From Gammaproteobacteria bacterium (GTDB taxonomy: Bacteria > Pseudomonadota > Gammaproteobacteria > HK1): DNA of 64,000 bases. The stretch covers positions 1 through 64,000 of the forward strand of contig JAJEAD010000089.1 of the NCBI GenBank assembly GCA_022824305.1, read 5' to 3'. The notes below the pieces were generated by a model. It was not told the origin of the DNA. It saw only the letters and a program-made list of their open reading frames with translations, and ran no database searches. The translations under genes were made by a program, and so were the position numbers. Shown in pieces: positions 19,729-31,680 of the stretch. The first letter of the stretch is position 1, and each line of letters starts with the position of its first letter.

Positions 19729-19805
19729 GCGCCCGTAGCTCAGCCGGATAGAGCAGCGGCCTTCTAAGCCGCGGGTCGCAGGTTCGAGTCCTGCCGGGCG
19801 TGCCA
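19729..19805 (+). tRNA. tRNA-Arg (anticodon TCT)
   Basis: Acceptor GCGCCCG pairs with CGGGCGT (one G-U). The loop CTTCTAA within GCGGC/GCCGC gives TCT. Discriminator G and CCA are encoded. Confidence 0.95.
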
Positions 19806-19820
19806 GTCGCGCGAATCGTT

Positions 19821-19897
19821 GGTGGGCGTAGCTCAGTTGGTAGAGCCCCGGATTGTGGCTCCGGTGGTCGTGGGTTCGAATCCCATCGCTCACCCCA
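19821..19897 (+). tRNA. tRNA-His (anticodon GTG)
   Basis: The extra 5' G (position -1) opposite the C73 discriminator, typical of tRNA-His, is at 19821. The loop TTGTGGC gives GTG. CCA is encoded. Confidence 0.95.
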
Positions 19898-19952
19898 CCT
19901 CCCTGGTCCGACTTGTGTCGTAGCGAAGAGATCGCCGAAGATTCCTTTCGAA

Positions 19953-20028
<76 letters not shown>

Positions 20029-20217
20029 ATGACAGAGGGCGGATGCGACAATGCATCCGGTTTCGACGCACGTCGGGTGCGGCCGGCCCGGGGCAACGTC
20101 CGTATCTGACTCCATGCTCCGTCGGCCGGACGCTCCCACGGAGAGCCGGGACGTGGATTCGGGTACATTTCCCCCACTTGCACCAACCGGTTGCGCGAGC
20201 GAGGGAGAGAGACGGCG

Positions 20218-21015
20218 ATGACAGTGACTTTCTGCTCCTTCGCGGATTCCGGCATCCTCCGGCGATGCCTCCCGGCGCTTCTGGCGAGCCTGTGCCTGCT
20301 CGCGACCGGCCGCGCCGACGCCGGGGATGTCGGTGGCGGCTTCGATTGGGGAAGGACCTACGCGGGCCTGTTCGTGGGGACCGGATTGACGGGCAATCGT
20401 ATCCTGGACGTCGACGGTTTCGCGAACTGGGGCAATCCCGGCTCGGTCACGGACTACGACGACGAGGATTTCGTCGGTGGTGCGCTGGCGGGAACGCGCT
20501 TGCGCCTGGGTGGCCTCCCGCTGCGCCTCGAGCTGGATGCGACGCTCGGCAACATCTCGGCGAAGACCGACCGGCTCGACCCCGTCGGCCTCGACGAGAC
20601 GGCGGTCGCGGACTACCAGTGGGTGGCGACGGCGCGCGGCGGTGTCGAGGACGAGCTGGGCGGGGTCACCCTGTTCGCGAGCGCGGGCCTCGCGGCGGCG
20701 CGGATCAGGAACTCCGTCACGGACATCGACTTTGTTTCCGGTCGACCTGCGCAGATGGATCCCGATGACTCCTTCCGGAACGAATCGATCCGCTTCGGAT
20801 GGGTGATCGGCGCCGGTCTGGAGACTTCCGTCGCCGAGGAGTGGATTCTTCGCCTCGAGGGGTCATACCTGGACTTCGGGCGAAGCACCTACTTCGTGAA
20901 CGAGGCCGGCGACGCTCGTTGCGGCCCCGGGGGCCTCCGGATCGCCTGTCCCTATCGAGTCGAGAACTCGCTCGGCCTGTTGCGCGTGGCGGTGATCCGC
21001 CGTTTCGGCGGGTAG
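20218..21015 (+). CDS. outer-membrane beta-barrel protein
   Basis: A 265-residue exported protein. Signal peptide at residues 10-35 (CLPALLASLCLLATG, then ADAGD). The mature part alternates hydrophobic and polar residues with aromatic girdle positions, for example WGRTYAGLFVGTG, LPLRLELDATLGN and EEWILRLEGSYLDFG, and ends LLRVAVIRRFGG. This is the pattern of porin-like eight-stranded outer-membrane proteins (OmpA-like beta-barrel superfamily). Start at ATG 20218 after GGGAGAGAG. No partner gene; function unknown beyond an outer-membrane location. Confidence 0.75.
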   Translation: MTVTFCSFADSGILRRCLPALLASLCLLATGRADAGDVGGGFDWGRTYAGLFVGTGLTGNRILDVDGFANWGNPGSVTDYDDEDFVGGALAGTRLRLGGLPLRLELDATLGNISAKTDRLDPVGLDETAVADYQWVATARGGVEDELGGVTLFASAGLAAARIRNSVTDIDFVSGRPAQMDPDDSFRNESIRFGWVIGAGLETSVAEEWILRLEGSYLDFGRSTYFVNEAGDARCGPGGLRIACPYRVENSLGLLRVAVIRRFGG

Positions 21016-21126
21016 GCGGGCTTCGCCGGGGACACTCCGGCGGGCTCAGGGACTCGAGACCGGCGCGGATCGCGGACGCCGGGGCTCGAGTGGCGAGGCG
21101 CCCGCGCCCGTATCGCCTCGCAGCGG

Positions 21127-21669
21127 CTAGCCGCTTCCGCCGGCCGGATCCGCGGGCGCGCTGCGGCCGGCATCCCGGGCGGTGCCGGGCGGGGATTCCG
21201 GTCCGTCCTCCACCCACCGGTAGTGGAAGTCGCAGCGGCTCGCGCCCTGCATGATGGTCCTGGTTCGCGTGAGCCGGATTCGGGGGTCGTAGCCGGTGCA
21301 GAAAGTGCCGTCACGGCCGCAGGAGAGAAGGTGTCCGATCTCCGCGAGCCCCATCTCCCGGTACATCTCCGCGTAGCGGCAGCGGGTCACGTCATAGCGA
21401 AGGTCGCTTTCGGACTCCTCGTGGATCTCCACTTCGAGGGCGCCGTTGGCGGTCCACTGGGGAAAGAGGGCGTGAAATCCGGCCAGCGAAGTCTCCGAGG
21501 AGCCCGCGTAGGCCTTTCCCTGGGCGATGGCGTCCTTGCGTATCGCGGCGCCGACGATGCGCTGGGCCTCGCGTTCGCCGAGCTCCGCCTTCAGCTCCTC
21601 GTAGATGGGCTTGATGATGGCGGCTTCGATGCGCCGCTGCTCGATCATCGGCAGATCGGTTTTCGCCAC
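21127..21669 (-). CDS. L-2-amino-thiazoline-4-carboxylic acid hydrolase family protein
   Basis: A 180-residue protein resembling the ATC hydrolase family, which in Pseudomonas opens the thiazoline ring of ATC to N-carbamoyl-cysteine. Family-like features are an N-terminal helix pair (MIEQRRIEAAIIKPIYEEL), then the Cys-rich segment RCRYAEMYREMGL, SCGRDGTFCTGYDPRI and GASRCDFHYRW. GTG at 21667-21669 is chosen because AGGAG lies about 10 nt upstream. The true substrate is unknown, as many family members are uncharacterised. It ends a minus-strand group with glyoxalase, synthetase and Rieske genes. Confidence 0.68.
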   Translation of the reverse strand: MAKTDLPMIEQRRIEAAIIKPIYEELKAELGEREAQRIVGAAIRKDAIAQGKAYAGSSETSLAGFHALFPQWTANGALEVEIHEESESDLRYDVTRCRYAEMYREMGLAEIGHLLSCGRDGTFCTGYDPRIRLTRTRTIMQGASRCDFHYRWVEDGPESPPGTARDAGRSAPADPAGGSG

Positions 21670-21879
21670 GCGACCAGCTCCTGATTCGTGAAGCGCCCCG
21701 GGCCGGCCGCGACGCATTCGCGTGCGGGCAGCCCTCCGGGGTCACGCCTCCCGCCATTCCCGCGTTTCACCTTGTCGTGCTCCCGTCCGATGACGAGTAC
21801 GTTCGAGCGAGCTGCCCGCTCCGACCCGCCGCGCGCTCGCGCGCCCGGCCGCCGGTGCCTCCCGGACCGGGAAATCCGC

Positions 21880-22284
21880 TCAGAGCGGCTCGATCAGTTC
21901 GATCTTGTAGCCGTCCGGATCCTCGATGAATGCAATGACCCTCGTGCCGTGCTTCATCGGGCCGGGGGGCCGGGTTATCCGCACCCCCTCCGACGAGAGC
22001 TTTTCGCAGCATGCGTAGACGTCCGGCACTTCGAGGGCGAGGTGGCCCCAGCCGTTTCCGAGGTCATAGGGCTCGTCCTGGTCCCAGTTGCAGGTGAGCT
22101 CGATGACCGTGCTCGAGTCTTCCTCGTCGTACCCGACGAAGGTGTTGGTGAATCGGCCCCCCGGATACTCCTTCTGGCGCAGCACGTGCATGCCGAGCAG
22201 ACGGGTGTAGAAGTCGAGGGTCCGGTCGAGATCGACCACCCGGATCATGGTGTGGGCAAGGCGGAATCCGGACTGCGATGACAT
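21880..22284 (-). CDS. gloA: lactoylglutathione lyase (glyoxalase I)
   Basis: A 134-residue vicinal-oxygen-chelate protein. The two beta-alpha-beta modules carry metal ligands in LAHTMIRV (His), STVIELTCNW (Glu), GWGHLALEV (His) and DPDGYKIELIE (Glu). Length and motifs fit GloA, which converts the methylglyoxal-glutathione adduct to lactoylglutathione. It lies 39 nt after the glutamine-synthetase-like gene in the same direction, so it may serve the detoxification needs of that pathway. The usual partner gloB is not seen in the window. Confidence 0.88.
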   Translation of the reverse strand: MSSQSGFRLAHTMIRVVDLDRTLDFYTRLLGMHVLRQKEYPGGRFTNTFVGYDEEDSSTVIELTCNWDQDEPYDLGNGWGHLALEVPDVYACCEKLSSEGVRITRPPGPMKHGTRVIAFIEDPDGYKIELIEPL

Positions 22285-22323
22285 CTCGTTTCTCCGTGCC
22301 GGTGTAGTGGGGATGGCGCCGTC

Positions 22324-23748
22324 TCAGTACAGGCGCAGGTACTCCTCCTGCTCCCAGCGCGTGATCTGCTCGCTGTACCGGTGCCACTCGTCGTGCTTGT
22401 AGCGGCTGAAGCTCCGGTGCATCACCGGGCCGAACACCTCGCTTGCGAGAGGATCGGCATCGAATGCGTCGATCGCTTCGATGAGGGTGCGCGGAAGGCG
22501 AGCGCGTCCCGCCTTGGCGAGCTCCTCGGGCGCGGTGTCGTAGAGGGAGACGTCGGTGGGAGGACCGGGGTCGGTTCCCTCCCGGATCCCTTCGAGCGAA
22601 GCGGCGACCGTCATCGCGAAGCTCAGGTAAGCGTTCATCGTCATGTCGGTGGCGCGGTTCTCGATGGCGAAACGCGCCTGCGGCAGGCGCAGCATGGCGG
22701 AGCGGTTGTTGTAGCCGTAGGTGATGTAGGTCGGCGCCCAGGTCACGGTGCCGCCTTCGAAGCCTCCGACCCGTTCCACCAGTCCCTTGTAGGAGTTGAC
22801 GGTGGGCGCGGCGACAGCGGTGAGGGCGGCGCCGTGCCGGAGCATTCCGCCCACGACCGGGTAGACGAGGTCGCTCCATTCGCCGTTCTCACCCTCGAAG
22901 AGGTTGACGCCGGGGCGATCCACCGCCTGCACGCTGGTGTTTATGTGCGCGCCGCTGCGCCAGTCTCCGGTGGTCGGCTTGGGCATGAAGGTCACGAACA
23001 TGCCCTGTTGCTTCGCCACTTCCTTGAGCATGATTCGGAGGAAGGTGAGGCGGTCCGCCATGCCCAGCATGTCCGTGTAGCCGAAATCGAGCTCGATCTG
23101 CGAGTAGGCGCCTTCGGCCACCGTGTCTCGCAGATCCCACCCCAGCTCCTCCAGGTGGTCGATCAAGGCCCCCACGTAGGGCATGGAGTCGAGCGAGTAC
23201 TCCACGTCGTAGCCGAATGCCTGGCGCCGCGGGCGCATGCCCCGGCCGGGATCGGGGTCGTCGTCGAAGGCCTTCTGCGGCTCTCCGTCCTCGTCGTAAC
23301 GCATGACCATGAACTCGGGCTCCACGCCCGCGAAGAAGCGATAGCCCGCCGTGGCGGCGGCCTCCACCTGGCGCTTCAAGGCCAGGCGCGGGCAGAGGGC
23401 GTAGGGACCCGATGGCATGTACAGGTCCGCAAACACGAACGCGATCTCCCGGTCCCAGGGGCACAGGTACAGCGCGTCGACATCGGGAATGGGGACCTGA
23501 TCGGGGTCGGCGGGGCCGAGCTCCGGTACGAACGAGATGGAATGCACCGCGAACTGGGGTCCCTTCCCGCGACAGATCGTCTCCCACTGCGAAAGGGGCA
23601 CCGGCTTGGTCTTGGGCAACCCGTGCATGTCGATCCAGCAGGACAGCACGTACTTGACGCCCGCCGCCTCGAGCCGCTCGCGCGCCTCGGCGACCTTGTC
23701 GTCGCTGGGCAGCGCCTCTTCGATGCTCGTGGGATAAATGTCGCTCAT
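22324..23748 (-). CDS. glutamine-synthetase-family ligase (GlnT/GmaS-like)
   Basis: A 474-residue member of the glutamine synthetase superfamily, closest in feel to type III/GlnT and gamma-glutamylmethylamide synthetase rather than housekeeping GlnA. A beta-grasp N-terminus is followed by the catalytic part: FAGVEPEFMVM (metal Glu), EGAYSQIELDFGY, RSGAHINTSV, and NRSAMLRLPQARFAIENRAT with the substrate-site Arg residues. There is no adenylylation Tyr motif. Start at ATG 23748 with AGGAG 5 nt upstream. It would form an amide or gamma-glutamyl amide from glutamate, an amine and ATP. Next to a Rieske demethylase-type gene, alkylamine use is a reasonable guess. Confidence 0.82.
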   Translation of the reverse strand: MSDIYPTSIEEALPSDDKVAEARERLEAAGVKYVLSCWIDMHGLPKTKPVPLSQWETICRGKGPQFAVHSISFVPELGPADPDQVPIPDVDALYLCPWDREIAFVFADLYMPSGPYALCPRLALKRQVEAAATAGYRFFAGVEPEFMVMRYDEDGEPQKAFDDDPDPGRGMRPRRQAFGYDVEYSLDSMPYVGALIDHLEELGWDLRDTVAEGAYSQIELDFGYTDMLGMADRLTFLRIMLKEVAKQQGMFVTFMPKPTTGDWRSGAHINTSVQAVDRPGVNLFEGENGEWSDLVYPVVGGMLRHGAALTAVAAPTVNSYKGLVERVGGFEGGTVTWAPTYITYGYNNRSAMLRLPQARFAIENRATDMTMNAYLSFAMTVAASLEGIREGTDPGPPTDVSLYDTAPEELAKAGRARLPRTLIEAIDAFDADPLASEVFGPVMHRSFSRYKHDEWHRYSEQITRWEQEEYLRLY

Positions 23749-23835
23749 GATCGCTCCTGGCGTATGGTCACTTGGGTGGATGAATACCCGGTGCATGGTC
23801 CGGGCGGGGCGGAACCCTACCAGAACCTGTCACCT

Positions 23836-24948
23836 TCAAACGAGGGTGTCGACGAGCAGCTCGTGGAAGCGCCGGACGCTCGTCTCCCAGTGCGGCGAGA
23901 GCAGGCCCCCGTCGTCCATGACGCAGGATGCCCGTCCCGACTGCAGCTCCTCGACGATGCCGTGATCTTCGAGATGCACCTGCCGCCACAGCGAGCACAG
24001 GCGCTCCGCGTACTCCGGATCCCAGTCTTCTTTCCCGATCTGGTATATGACCCGCCACTGACGGGTGCGATCCGGAGCGAGGGGAACGTTGAGATGGACC
24101 CCGAGCTGATCGGGCTGATACCAGGCGAAGACGAAGTTCGGAAACAGGGTGAGGTAGCGCGTGCTCATGTCGAGCCGCTCGCCGCGTTCCGCGTCCGGAG
24201 CGTCCGAGACGTCCACCCCGCACCCGAAGCAGTGCCCGTCCACGATCATGTAGTGACCGCGAAGCGGCTGCCCTCCCGCCGACTCCCGGTGCACCACCGG
24301 TACGTGATAGGGCTCCACGAAGTTCTCGATCAGCAGCTTCCAGTTTGCCCGGACCACTCCGAAGTCCAGCTTCGACACGACCTGGGCCCGGGAGAGGTCC
24401 ACGCCGTCGATGTAGGGGCGAAGCGCTCCAACGTACGCGTCGAGAGCGCTCGCATTCGCGTCCGGATTCACGAAAACCCAGTCGTGCCACACCTCGCAAC
24501 GCAGCTCTTTCAGACCGAAGCGCTCGGGTGTGAAGTCCTCGGGAACTCTTGCGTAACCGCCGAAGTGGGGCGCGCGGCGAAGCCGGCCGTCCATCGCGTA
24601 GGTCCATCCGTGGTACGGGCACACGATTGCGCGCGCGCCCCGACAGGCATCCCGCAGCAGCACGTGTCCGCGATGGCGACACACGTTGTGGAAGGCCCGC
24701 AGAACACCATCGTGCCCCCGTGCTACGAGAATGGGCTGTCCCGCCACCTGAGTCGGGTAGGCGTCCCCCGGCTCCTGTGCGTCATGGGCAAAGCCGACGA
24801 AGGTCCAATGCCGGGCGAACACTTTCCGGTACTCCAGCGCGAGCTGCGCCTCCGCGGTATAGGCTTCGCGGGGCAGTCCATGGGCAATGCCGTTCTCAAT
24901 CGGGGGCAGGGCCGGCGGACGGTAGTCGACGAGCGGCGATGTGTGCAT
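23836..24948 (-). CDS. Rieske-type aromatic-ring-hydroxylating / N-demethylating oxygenase
   Basis: A 370-residue oxygenase alpha subunit. The Rieske [2Fe-2S] ligands lie in CRHRGHVLL and CPYHGWTY; the mononuclear iron region is ENFVEPYHVPVVH, with the bridging acidic residue nearby. The C-terminal LEDHGIVEELQSG is common in the glycine-betaine, carnitine and stachydrine demethylase branch. No ferredoxin or reductase partner is encoded in the window. ATG 24946-24948 (MHTSPLVDYR) is chosen by homology, but no strong ribosome site is seen. It is followed after 87 nt by the synthetase gene. Substrate inferred only as a quaternary amine or aromatic acid. Confidence 0.85.
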   Translation of the reverse strand: MHTSPLVDYRPPALPPIENGIAHGLPREAYTAEAQLALEYRKVFARHWTFVGFAHDAQEPGDAYPTQVAGQPILVARGHDGVLRAFHNVCRHRGHVLLRDACRGARAIVCPYHGWTYAMDGRLRRAPHFGGYARVPEDFTPERFGLKELRCEVWHDWVFVNPDANASALDAYVGALRPYIDGVDLSRAQVVSKLDFGVVRANWKLLIENFVEPYHVPVVHRESAGGQPLRGHYMIVDGHCFGCGVDVSDAPDAERGERLDMSTRYLTLFPNFVFAWYQPDQLGVHLNVPLAPDRTRQWRVIYQIGKEDWDPEYAERLCSLWRQVHLEDHGIVEELQSGRASCVMDDGGLLSPHWETSVRRFHELLVDTLV

Positions 24949-25084
24949 GAGGGCGGGTTCGCGGTCGGCCGGCGCACAGCCTAGCACAGCATTCCGCTCC
25001 TTCCACGGGGATTTTGCAGGTCCGGGCCCAGGCACGTGCCGCGGCGAATCCCGCGTCACCGCGTGGTGCCCGGCGGCCTCCGGC

Positions 25085-25090
25085 TATAAT
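25085..25090 (+). promoter_or_regulatory. -10 box of tRNA-Leu
   Basis: A perfect TATAAT lies 23 nt before the tRNA-Leu 5' end. The -35 region is GC-rich and weak (GTGGTG-like). Read-through from here into tig is possible since no terminator is seen between. Confidence 0.5.
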
Positions 25091-25113
25091 CGTCGGAGCG
25101 GGCCCGGGCCCCG

Positions 25114-25198
<85 letters not shown>

Positions 25199-25383
25199 AC
25201 GTTCCCGCTTCGCTCACGGCGCTCGGATGCGCGGCGGTGGTCCGCTCCGGGCTACTGACTACCGCCCCCATTGCAGTTAGCATCGACCGGAATCGGAATT
25301 CGCGCCCGAACGGGCATCGGAGTACGAAAGGTGGCAGCGATGGGCCGTCGCGCACGCGAACGAAAGGACTCGAGGAAGGACAG

Positions 25384-26709
25384 ATGCAGGTGAAGGTGGA
25401 GAGCACGACCGCGCTCGAGCGCCGGGTACGGGTGCAGATCCCGGAAGAGCGGGTAGTGGGGGAAGTCGACAAGCGCCTGGGCGACCTGGCCCGATCCGCT
25501 TCTCTTCCGGGTTTCAGGCCCGGACGGGCTCCGGTGAAGGTCATCCGCCGAAGATTCGGCCGGCAGGTCAGAGATGAGGTGGTGGGAGAACTCGTGCGTT
25601 CCAGCCTGGACGATGCGCTTGCCCAGGAACAGCTTCGGCCCGCCAGCCCGCCCACTATTGATCCGCTGCTCAACAACCCGGGAGAAGGAGTCGACTACAC
25701 CGTCACCTTCGACGTGTATCCCTCGGTGTCCCTTCAGCCCCTCGACGCGATCGAAATTCGCAAACCCCGCGCGGAGGTCGAGGATTCCGATATCGAGCGC
25801 ATGATCGAGACCCTTCGCCGGCAGCGGCGACGTTGGGAGACCGCCGAGCGCAAGGCGCAGAGCGGCGACCGGGCGGTCATCGACTACCTGGGCCGGGTAG
25901 GCGAAGAGGAGCTTCCGCACGGTCGCGGCGAAGAAGTGCCGATCGAAATCGGCTCCGGCAGCATGATTCCGGGATTCGAAGACGGACTGATCGGCTCCGG
26001 CGCCGGTGACGAGAAGGTGCTTCAGCTCACCTTTCCCGAAAACTACGCGCAGGCCGAAGTCGCGGGGAAGGAGGTCGAGTTCACGGTGAAGGTGCACCGG
26101 ATCGAGGAAGCGGTGCTGCCGGACCTGGATGACGAGTTCGTCACCGGCTTCGGAGTCAGGGAAGGCGGTATCGACGCCTTTCGCGCGGAGTTGCGGGGCA
26201 ACATGCAGCGCGAGCTCGAGGACGGAGTGCGGGCGATGACCAAGCAGCGGGTGCTCGAGGCGTTGCTGGAGGGGCAGGAGATCGAGCTGCCGTCGGGTAT
26301 GGTGGATGAAGAGATTGGGCGGGCGATGGAACGACAGCGCGCCGAGCTGAGGCACTCGGGCGTGGATCCGGAACGCCTCGCGCTGCAGCCCTCGATGTTC
26401 GAGGAGGGGGCCAGACGCAGGGTGACGCTGGGTCTGCTCATGGCGGAAACGGTCAAGGTCCACGATATACAGGTCGACCCGGACCGGGTGCGCCAGAGAA
26501 TCCAGACCATCGCCTCCACCTACGAGGACGATGGCGAGGTCATGAACTACTACTATTCGGACCCCGAGCGCCTGTCCTACATCGAGTCCACGGTGCTCGA
26601 GGACCAGGTCGTCGAGTGGATACTCGAAAGGGCGAAGGTCGAGGAGGAGCCCATGTCCTTCGACCAGGTCCTGAATCCAGGGCGACCCGACCCGGCGTCG
26701 CCCTCGTGA
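25384..26709 (+). CDS. tig: trigger factor chaperone
   Basis: A 441-residue ribosome-bound chaperone. The N-terminal domain carries the ribosome-docking signature (GFRPGRAPVKVIRRRFG, near residues 43-59), followed by an FKBP-type PPIase domain (about 160-245; YLGRVGEEELPHG, GSGSMIPGFEDGLIG) and a C-terminal helical substrate-binding domain. ATG 25384 is used; the open frame runs upstream through tRNA-Leu without homology. It heads the classic tig-clpP-clpX-lon proteostasis block. Confidence 0.97.
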   Translation: MQVKVESTTALERRVRVQIPEERVVGEVDKRLGDLARSASLPGFRPGRAPVKVIRRRFGRQVRDEVVGELVRSSLDDALAQEQLRPASPPTIDPLLNNPGEGVDYTVTFDVYPSVSLQPLDAIEIRKPRAEVEDSDIERMIETLRRQRRRWETAERKAQSGDRAVIDYLGRVGEEELPHGRGEEVPIEIGSGSMIPGFEDGLIGSGAGDEKVLQLTFPENYAQAEVAGKEVEFTVKVHRIEEAVLPDLDDEFVTGFGVREGGIDAFRAELRGNMQRELEDGVRAMTKQRVLEALLEGQEIELPSGMVDEEIGRAMERQRAELRHSGVDPERLALQPSMFEEGARRRVTLGLLMAETVKVHDIQVDPDRVRQRIQTIASTYEDDGEVMNYYYSDPERLSYIESTVLEDQVVEWILERAKVEEEPMSFDQVLNPGRPDPASPS

Positions 26710-26814
26710 CTCTTCGGTCGCGGGGCGGCAATCTCCCCTTGACGCTTCGGGGTAGCATGAAGCAGGCTCGAAAACGCTTCCGGAAGCGGAGCGTGGCGGA
26801 GGAAGGCTTTACCC

Positions 26815-27465
26815 ATGACCGAGTCGGATAGTTTCGGCGCGGGAGGCGCGCAGTCCACCCGCGCCCTGAACCTCGTGCCCATAGTCGTGGAGCAGTCGGC
26901 CCGGGGCGAGCGCTCGTACGACATCTATTCGCGCCTGCTCAAGGAGAGAGTGGTCTTCGTCTGCGGCCCCATCGACGACATCATGGCCAATGTCGTGGTC
27001 GCCCAGCTTCTGTTCCTGGAGTCCGAAAATCCCGACAAGGATGTCCATCTCTACATAAACTCCCCAGGAGGGCTGGTGTCGGCAGGTCTCGCGATCTATG
27101 ACACCATGCAGTTCATCAAGCCGGCCATCAGCACTATGTGCGTGGGGCAGGCGGCGAGCATGGGCGCGCTGTTGCTCGCAGGGGGGGCCGCGGGAAAGCG
27201 ATTCTGCCTTCCCCACTCCCGCATGTTGATTCACCAGCCGCTGGGAGGCTTTCAGGGGCAGGCGACCGACATCGACATACATGCCCGGGAAATCCTTCGC
27301 ACGCGCGAACGTCTCAACGAGGTTCTGGCGAAGCATACCGGTCAACCCATCGATCGGATTGCCAGCGACACCGACCGCGACCGCTTCATGAGCGGCGAGG
27401 AAGCGGTTGCCTACGGTCTGGTGGACGAAGTGTTGCAGGCACGCGGAACCGGCGGAACAAAGTAA
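26815..27465 (+). CDS. clpP: ATP-dependent Clp protease proteolytic subunit
   Basis: A 216-residue serine peptidase that forms the tetradecameric chamber served by ClpX. Catalytic Ser115 ([10 protein letters not shown]), His140 ([10 protein letters not shown]) and Asp189 (TDRDRF) have the same spacing as in E. coli. The N-terminal leader [17 protein letters not shown] is probably autoprocessed. GGAGGAAGG precedes ATG 26815. clpX follows after 9 nt. Confidence 0.98.
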   Translation: MTESDSFGAGGAQSTRALNLVPIVVEQSARGERSYDIYSRLLKERVVFVCGPIDDIMANVVVAQLLFLESENPDKDVHLYINSPGGLVSAGLAIYDTMQFIKPAISTMCVGQAASMGALLLAGGAAGKRFCLPHSRMLIHQPLGGFQGQATDIDIHAREILRTRERLNEVLAKHTGQPIDRIASDTDRDRFMSGEEAVAYGLVDEVLQARGTGGTK

Positions 27466-27474
27466 CGGGATCGA

Positions 27475-28758
27475 ATGATGGCCAACGAAACCCACGGCCG
27501 GGGCGGCGACGGCGACCGATTGCTGTACTGCTCGTTCTGCGGAAAGAGCCAGCATGAAGTCCGAAAGCTCATCGCGGGCCCTTCGGTGTTCATTTGCGAC
27601 GAGTGCGTCGAGCTCTGCAATGACATCATTCGAGAAGAGATTCAGGAGAAGTCGAGCAGCGCGACCGGGAGCAAGCTGCCCACGCCTCGCGAGATCAACC
27701 AGATCCTGAACGACTACGTGGTCGGACAGCCCCACGCGAAGAAAGTGCTGTCGGTTGCGGTGTACAACCACTACAAGCGCCTCGATTCCGGGTTGAAAGT
27801 AGACGAAGTCGAGCTTTCGAAGAGCAACGTGCTGCTCATCGGGCCTACCGGATGCGGCAAGACCCTGCTCGCCGAGACGCTCGCCCGCCTGCTCAACGTG
27901 CCTTTCACCATCGCGGATGCAACCACTCTGACGGAAGCGGGCTACGTCGGCGAGGACGTGGAGAACATCATTCAGAAGCTCCTCCAGAAGTGTGACTACG
28001 ATGTCGAGAAGGCGCAGACGGGCATCGTGTACATCGATGAAATAGACAAGATTTCCAGAAAGTCCGACAACCCCTCGATAACCCGCGACGTATCGGGGGA
28101 GGGGGTGCAGCAGGCGCTGCTCAAGCTCATAGAGGGTACGGTGGCATCGGTCCCGCCGCAGGGTGGCCGCAAGCATCCCCAACAGGAGTTTCTGCAGGTC
28201 AATACCGCGAACATCCTGTTCATCTGCGGGGGTGCATTCGACGGTCTCGCCCGGATCATCGAGAACCGTTCCTCGAAGAAGGGGGGAATCGGATTCGGAG
28301 CCGACGTCAAGAGCAAGGACGACAGCAAGCAGGTGGGTGAAGTACTTCGGGAAGTGGAGCCCGAGGACTTGATTCAGTACGGGCTGATCCCGGAGTTCGT
28401 CGGTCGTCTTCCGATACTCGCCACTCTCGACGAGCTGGACGAGGGTCAGCTCATGCAGATTCTGACGGAGCCGAAGAACGCGCTGGTCAAGCAGTACAAG
28501 CGCCTCTTCGCGATGGAGAGCTGCGAGGTCGAGTTCCGCGACGAGGCATTGCGGGCGGTCGCCAAGAAGGCGATGGAACGAAAGACGGGAGCCCGTGGGT
28601 TGCGGTCCATCGTCGAAGGCACGCTTCTCGATACCATGTACGACTTGCCGTCCATGGACAGCGTATCGAAGGTGGTCATAGACGGCAGCGTCATTGGAGG
28701 CGACTCGAAGCCGCTCTTCATCTACGAAGGCGATCGGCAACGTGTGGCCTCCGACTGA
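27475..28758 (+). CDS. clpX: ATP-dependent unfoldase ClpX
   Basis: A 427-residue AAA+ unfoldase that delivers substrates, including tmRNA-tagged proteins, to ClpP. The N-terminal Cys4 zinc domain (CSFCGK and ICDECVELC), Walker [13 protein letters not shown], pore loop EAGYVGEDV, Walker [16 protein letters not shown]-type loop [10 protein letters not shown], and sensor-2 region [12 protein letters not shown] are all present. Two adjacent ATG codons start the frame; the first is used. It is co-transcribed with clpP. Confidence 0.98.
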   Translation: MMANETHGRGGDGDRLLYCSFCGKSQHEVRKLIAGPSVFICDECVELCNDIIREEIQEKSSSATGSKLPTPREINQILNDYVVGQPHAKKVLSVAVYNHYKRLDSGLKVDEVELSKSNVLLIGPTGCGKTLLAETLARLLNVPFTIADATTLTEAGYVGEDVENIIQKLLQKCDYDVEKAQTGIVYIDEIDKISRKSDNPSITRDVSGEGVQQALLKLIEGTVASVPPQGGRKHPQQEFLQVNTANILFICGGAFDGLARIIENRSSKKGGIGFGADVKSKDDSKQVGEVLREVEPEDLIQYGLIPEFVGRLPILATLDELDEGQLMQILTEPKNALVKQYKRLFAMESCEVEFRDEALRAVAKKAMERKTGARGLRSIVEGTLLDTMYDLPSMDSVSKVVIDGSVIGGDSKPLFIYEGDRQRVASD

Positions 28759-29043
28759 GCCCGGAGTTGCGGCTGGCGCGGGCGCCGGGGCTCCGAAGGG
28801 CGCGCCGGTCGTCCCGGGAGTGGAGCGGAGCGGACCGCGGGCGCCGCCGGGCCGCCCGGCTCCGGGACGCTTGCGCTCGTGGGGGGGCGCATTGCGGTGG
28901 CGCCGCCGGCGGGCGGAGGCCGTCCCGGGGGTTGAGTTCGGTATTCGCCGCCTCCACATCAGGGTCACCGGGTCCGGACGTGGCGGGACGCCGCACATCC
29001 ATCAATTCGATAGAGAATTCAGCGAGCTAGGGTAGTACCAATC

Positions 29044-31437
<2,394 letters not shown>

Positions 31438-31503
31438 ACGCCGACACGGCCCGGGATATGGCAACCCAATCCGGGAAATCGTAGACTGGCGCGCCTCCTT
31501 TCT

Positions 31504-31579
31504 GGGTGCTTAGCTCAGCGGGGAGAGCGTCGCCCTTACAAGGCGAAGGTCGGGGGTTCGATCCCCTCAGCACCCACCA
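31504..31579 (+). tRNA. tRNA-Val (anticodon TAC)
   Basis: Acceptor GGGTGCT pairs with AGCACCC. The loop CTTACAA within TCGCC/GGCGA gives TAC. Discriminator A and CCA are encoded. A weak promoter (TAGACT at 31482-31487) lies just upstream. Confidence 0.95.
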
Positions 31580-31588
31580 CCCGAAAAC

Positions 31589-31665
31589 GGAGCGGTAGTT
31601 CAGTTGGTTAGAATGCCGGCCTGTCACGCCGGAGGTCGCGGGTTCGAGTCCCGTCCGCTCCGCCA
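31589..31665 (+). tRNA. tRNA-Asp (anticodon GTC)
   Basis: Acceptor GGAGCGG pairs with CCGCTCC. The loop CTGTCAC within CCGGC/GCCGG gives GTC. Discriminator G and CCA are encoded. Nine nt after tRNA-Val and 15 nt before ppiD. Confidence 0.95.
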
Positions 31666-31680
31666 AATCCCCAGAGTCTG

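Noticed and set aside
22381..24984. 867-codon open frame on the plus strand
   Set aside because: Antisense to the ligase and Rieske genes with diagnostic metal motifs. No coherent protein features.
28931..28960. Sigma-32 promoter for lon
   Set aside because: The match to CTTGAA and CCCCAT boxes is too poor to list as a feature; kept only as a low-interest observation.
26809..28998. 729-codon minus-strand frame
   Set aside because: Antisense to clpP and clpX, both certain.
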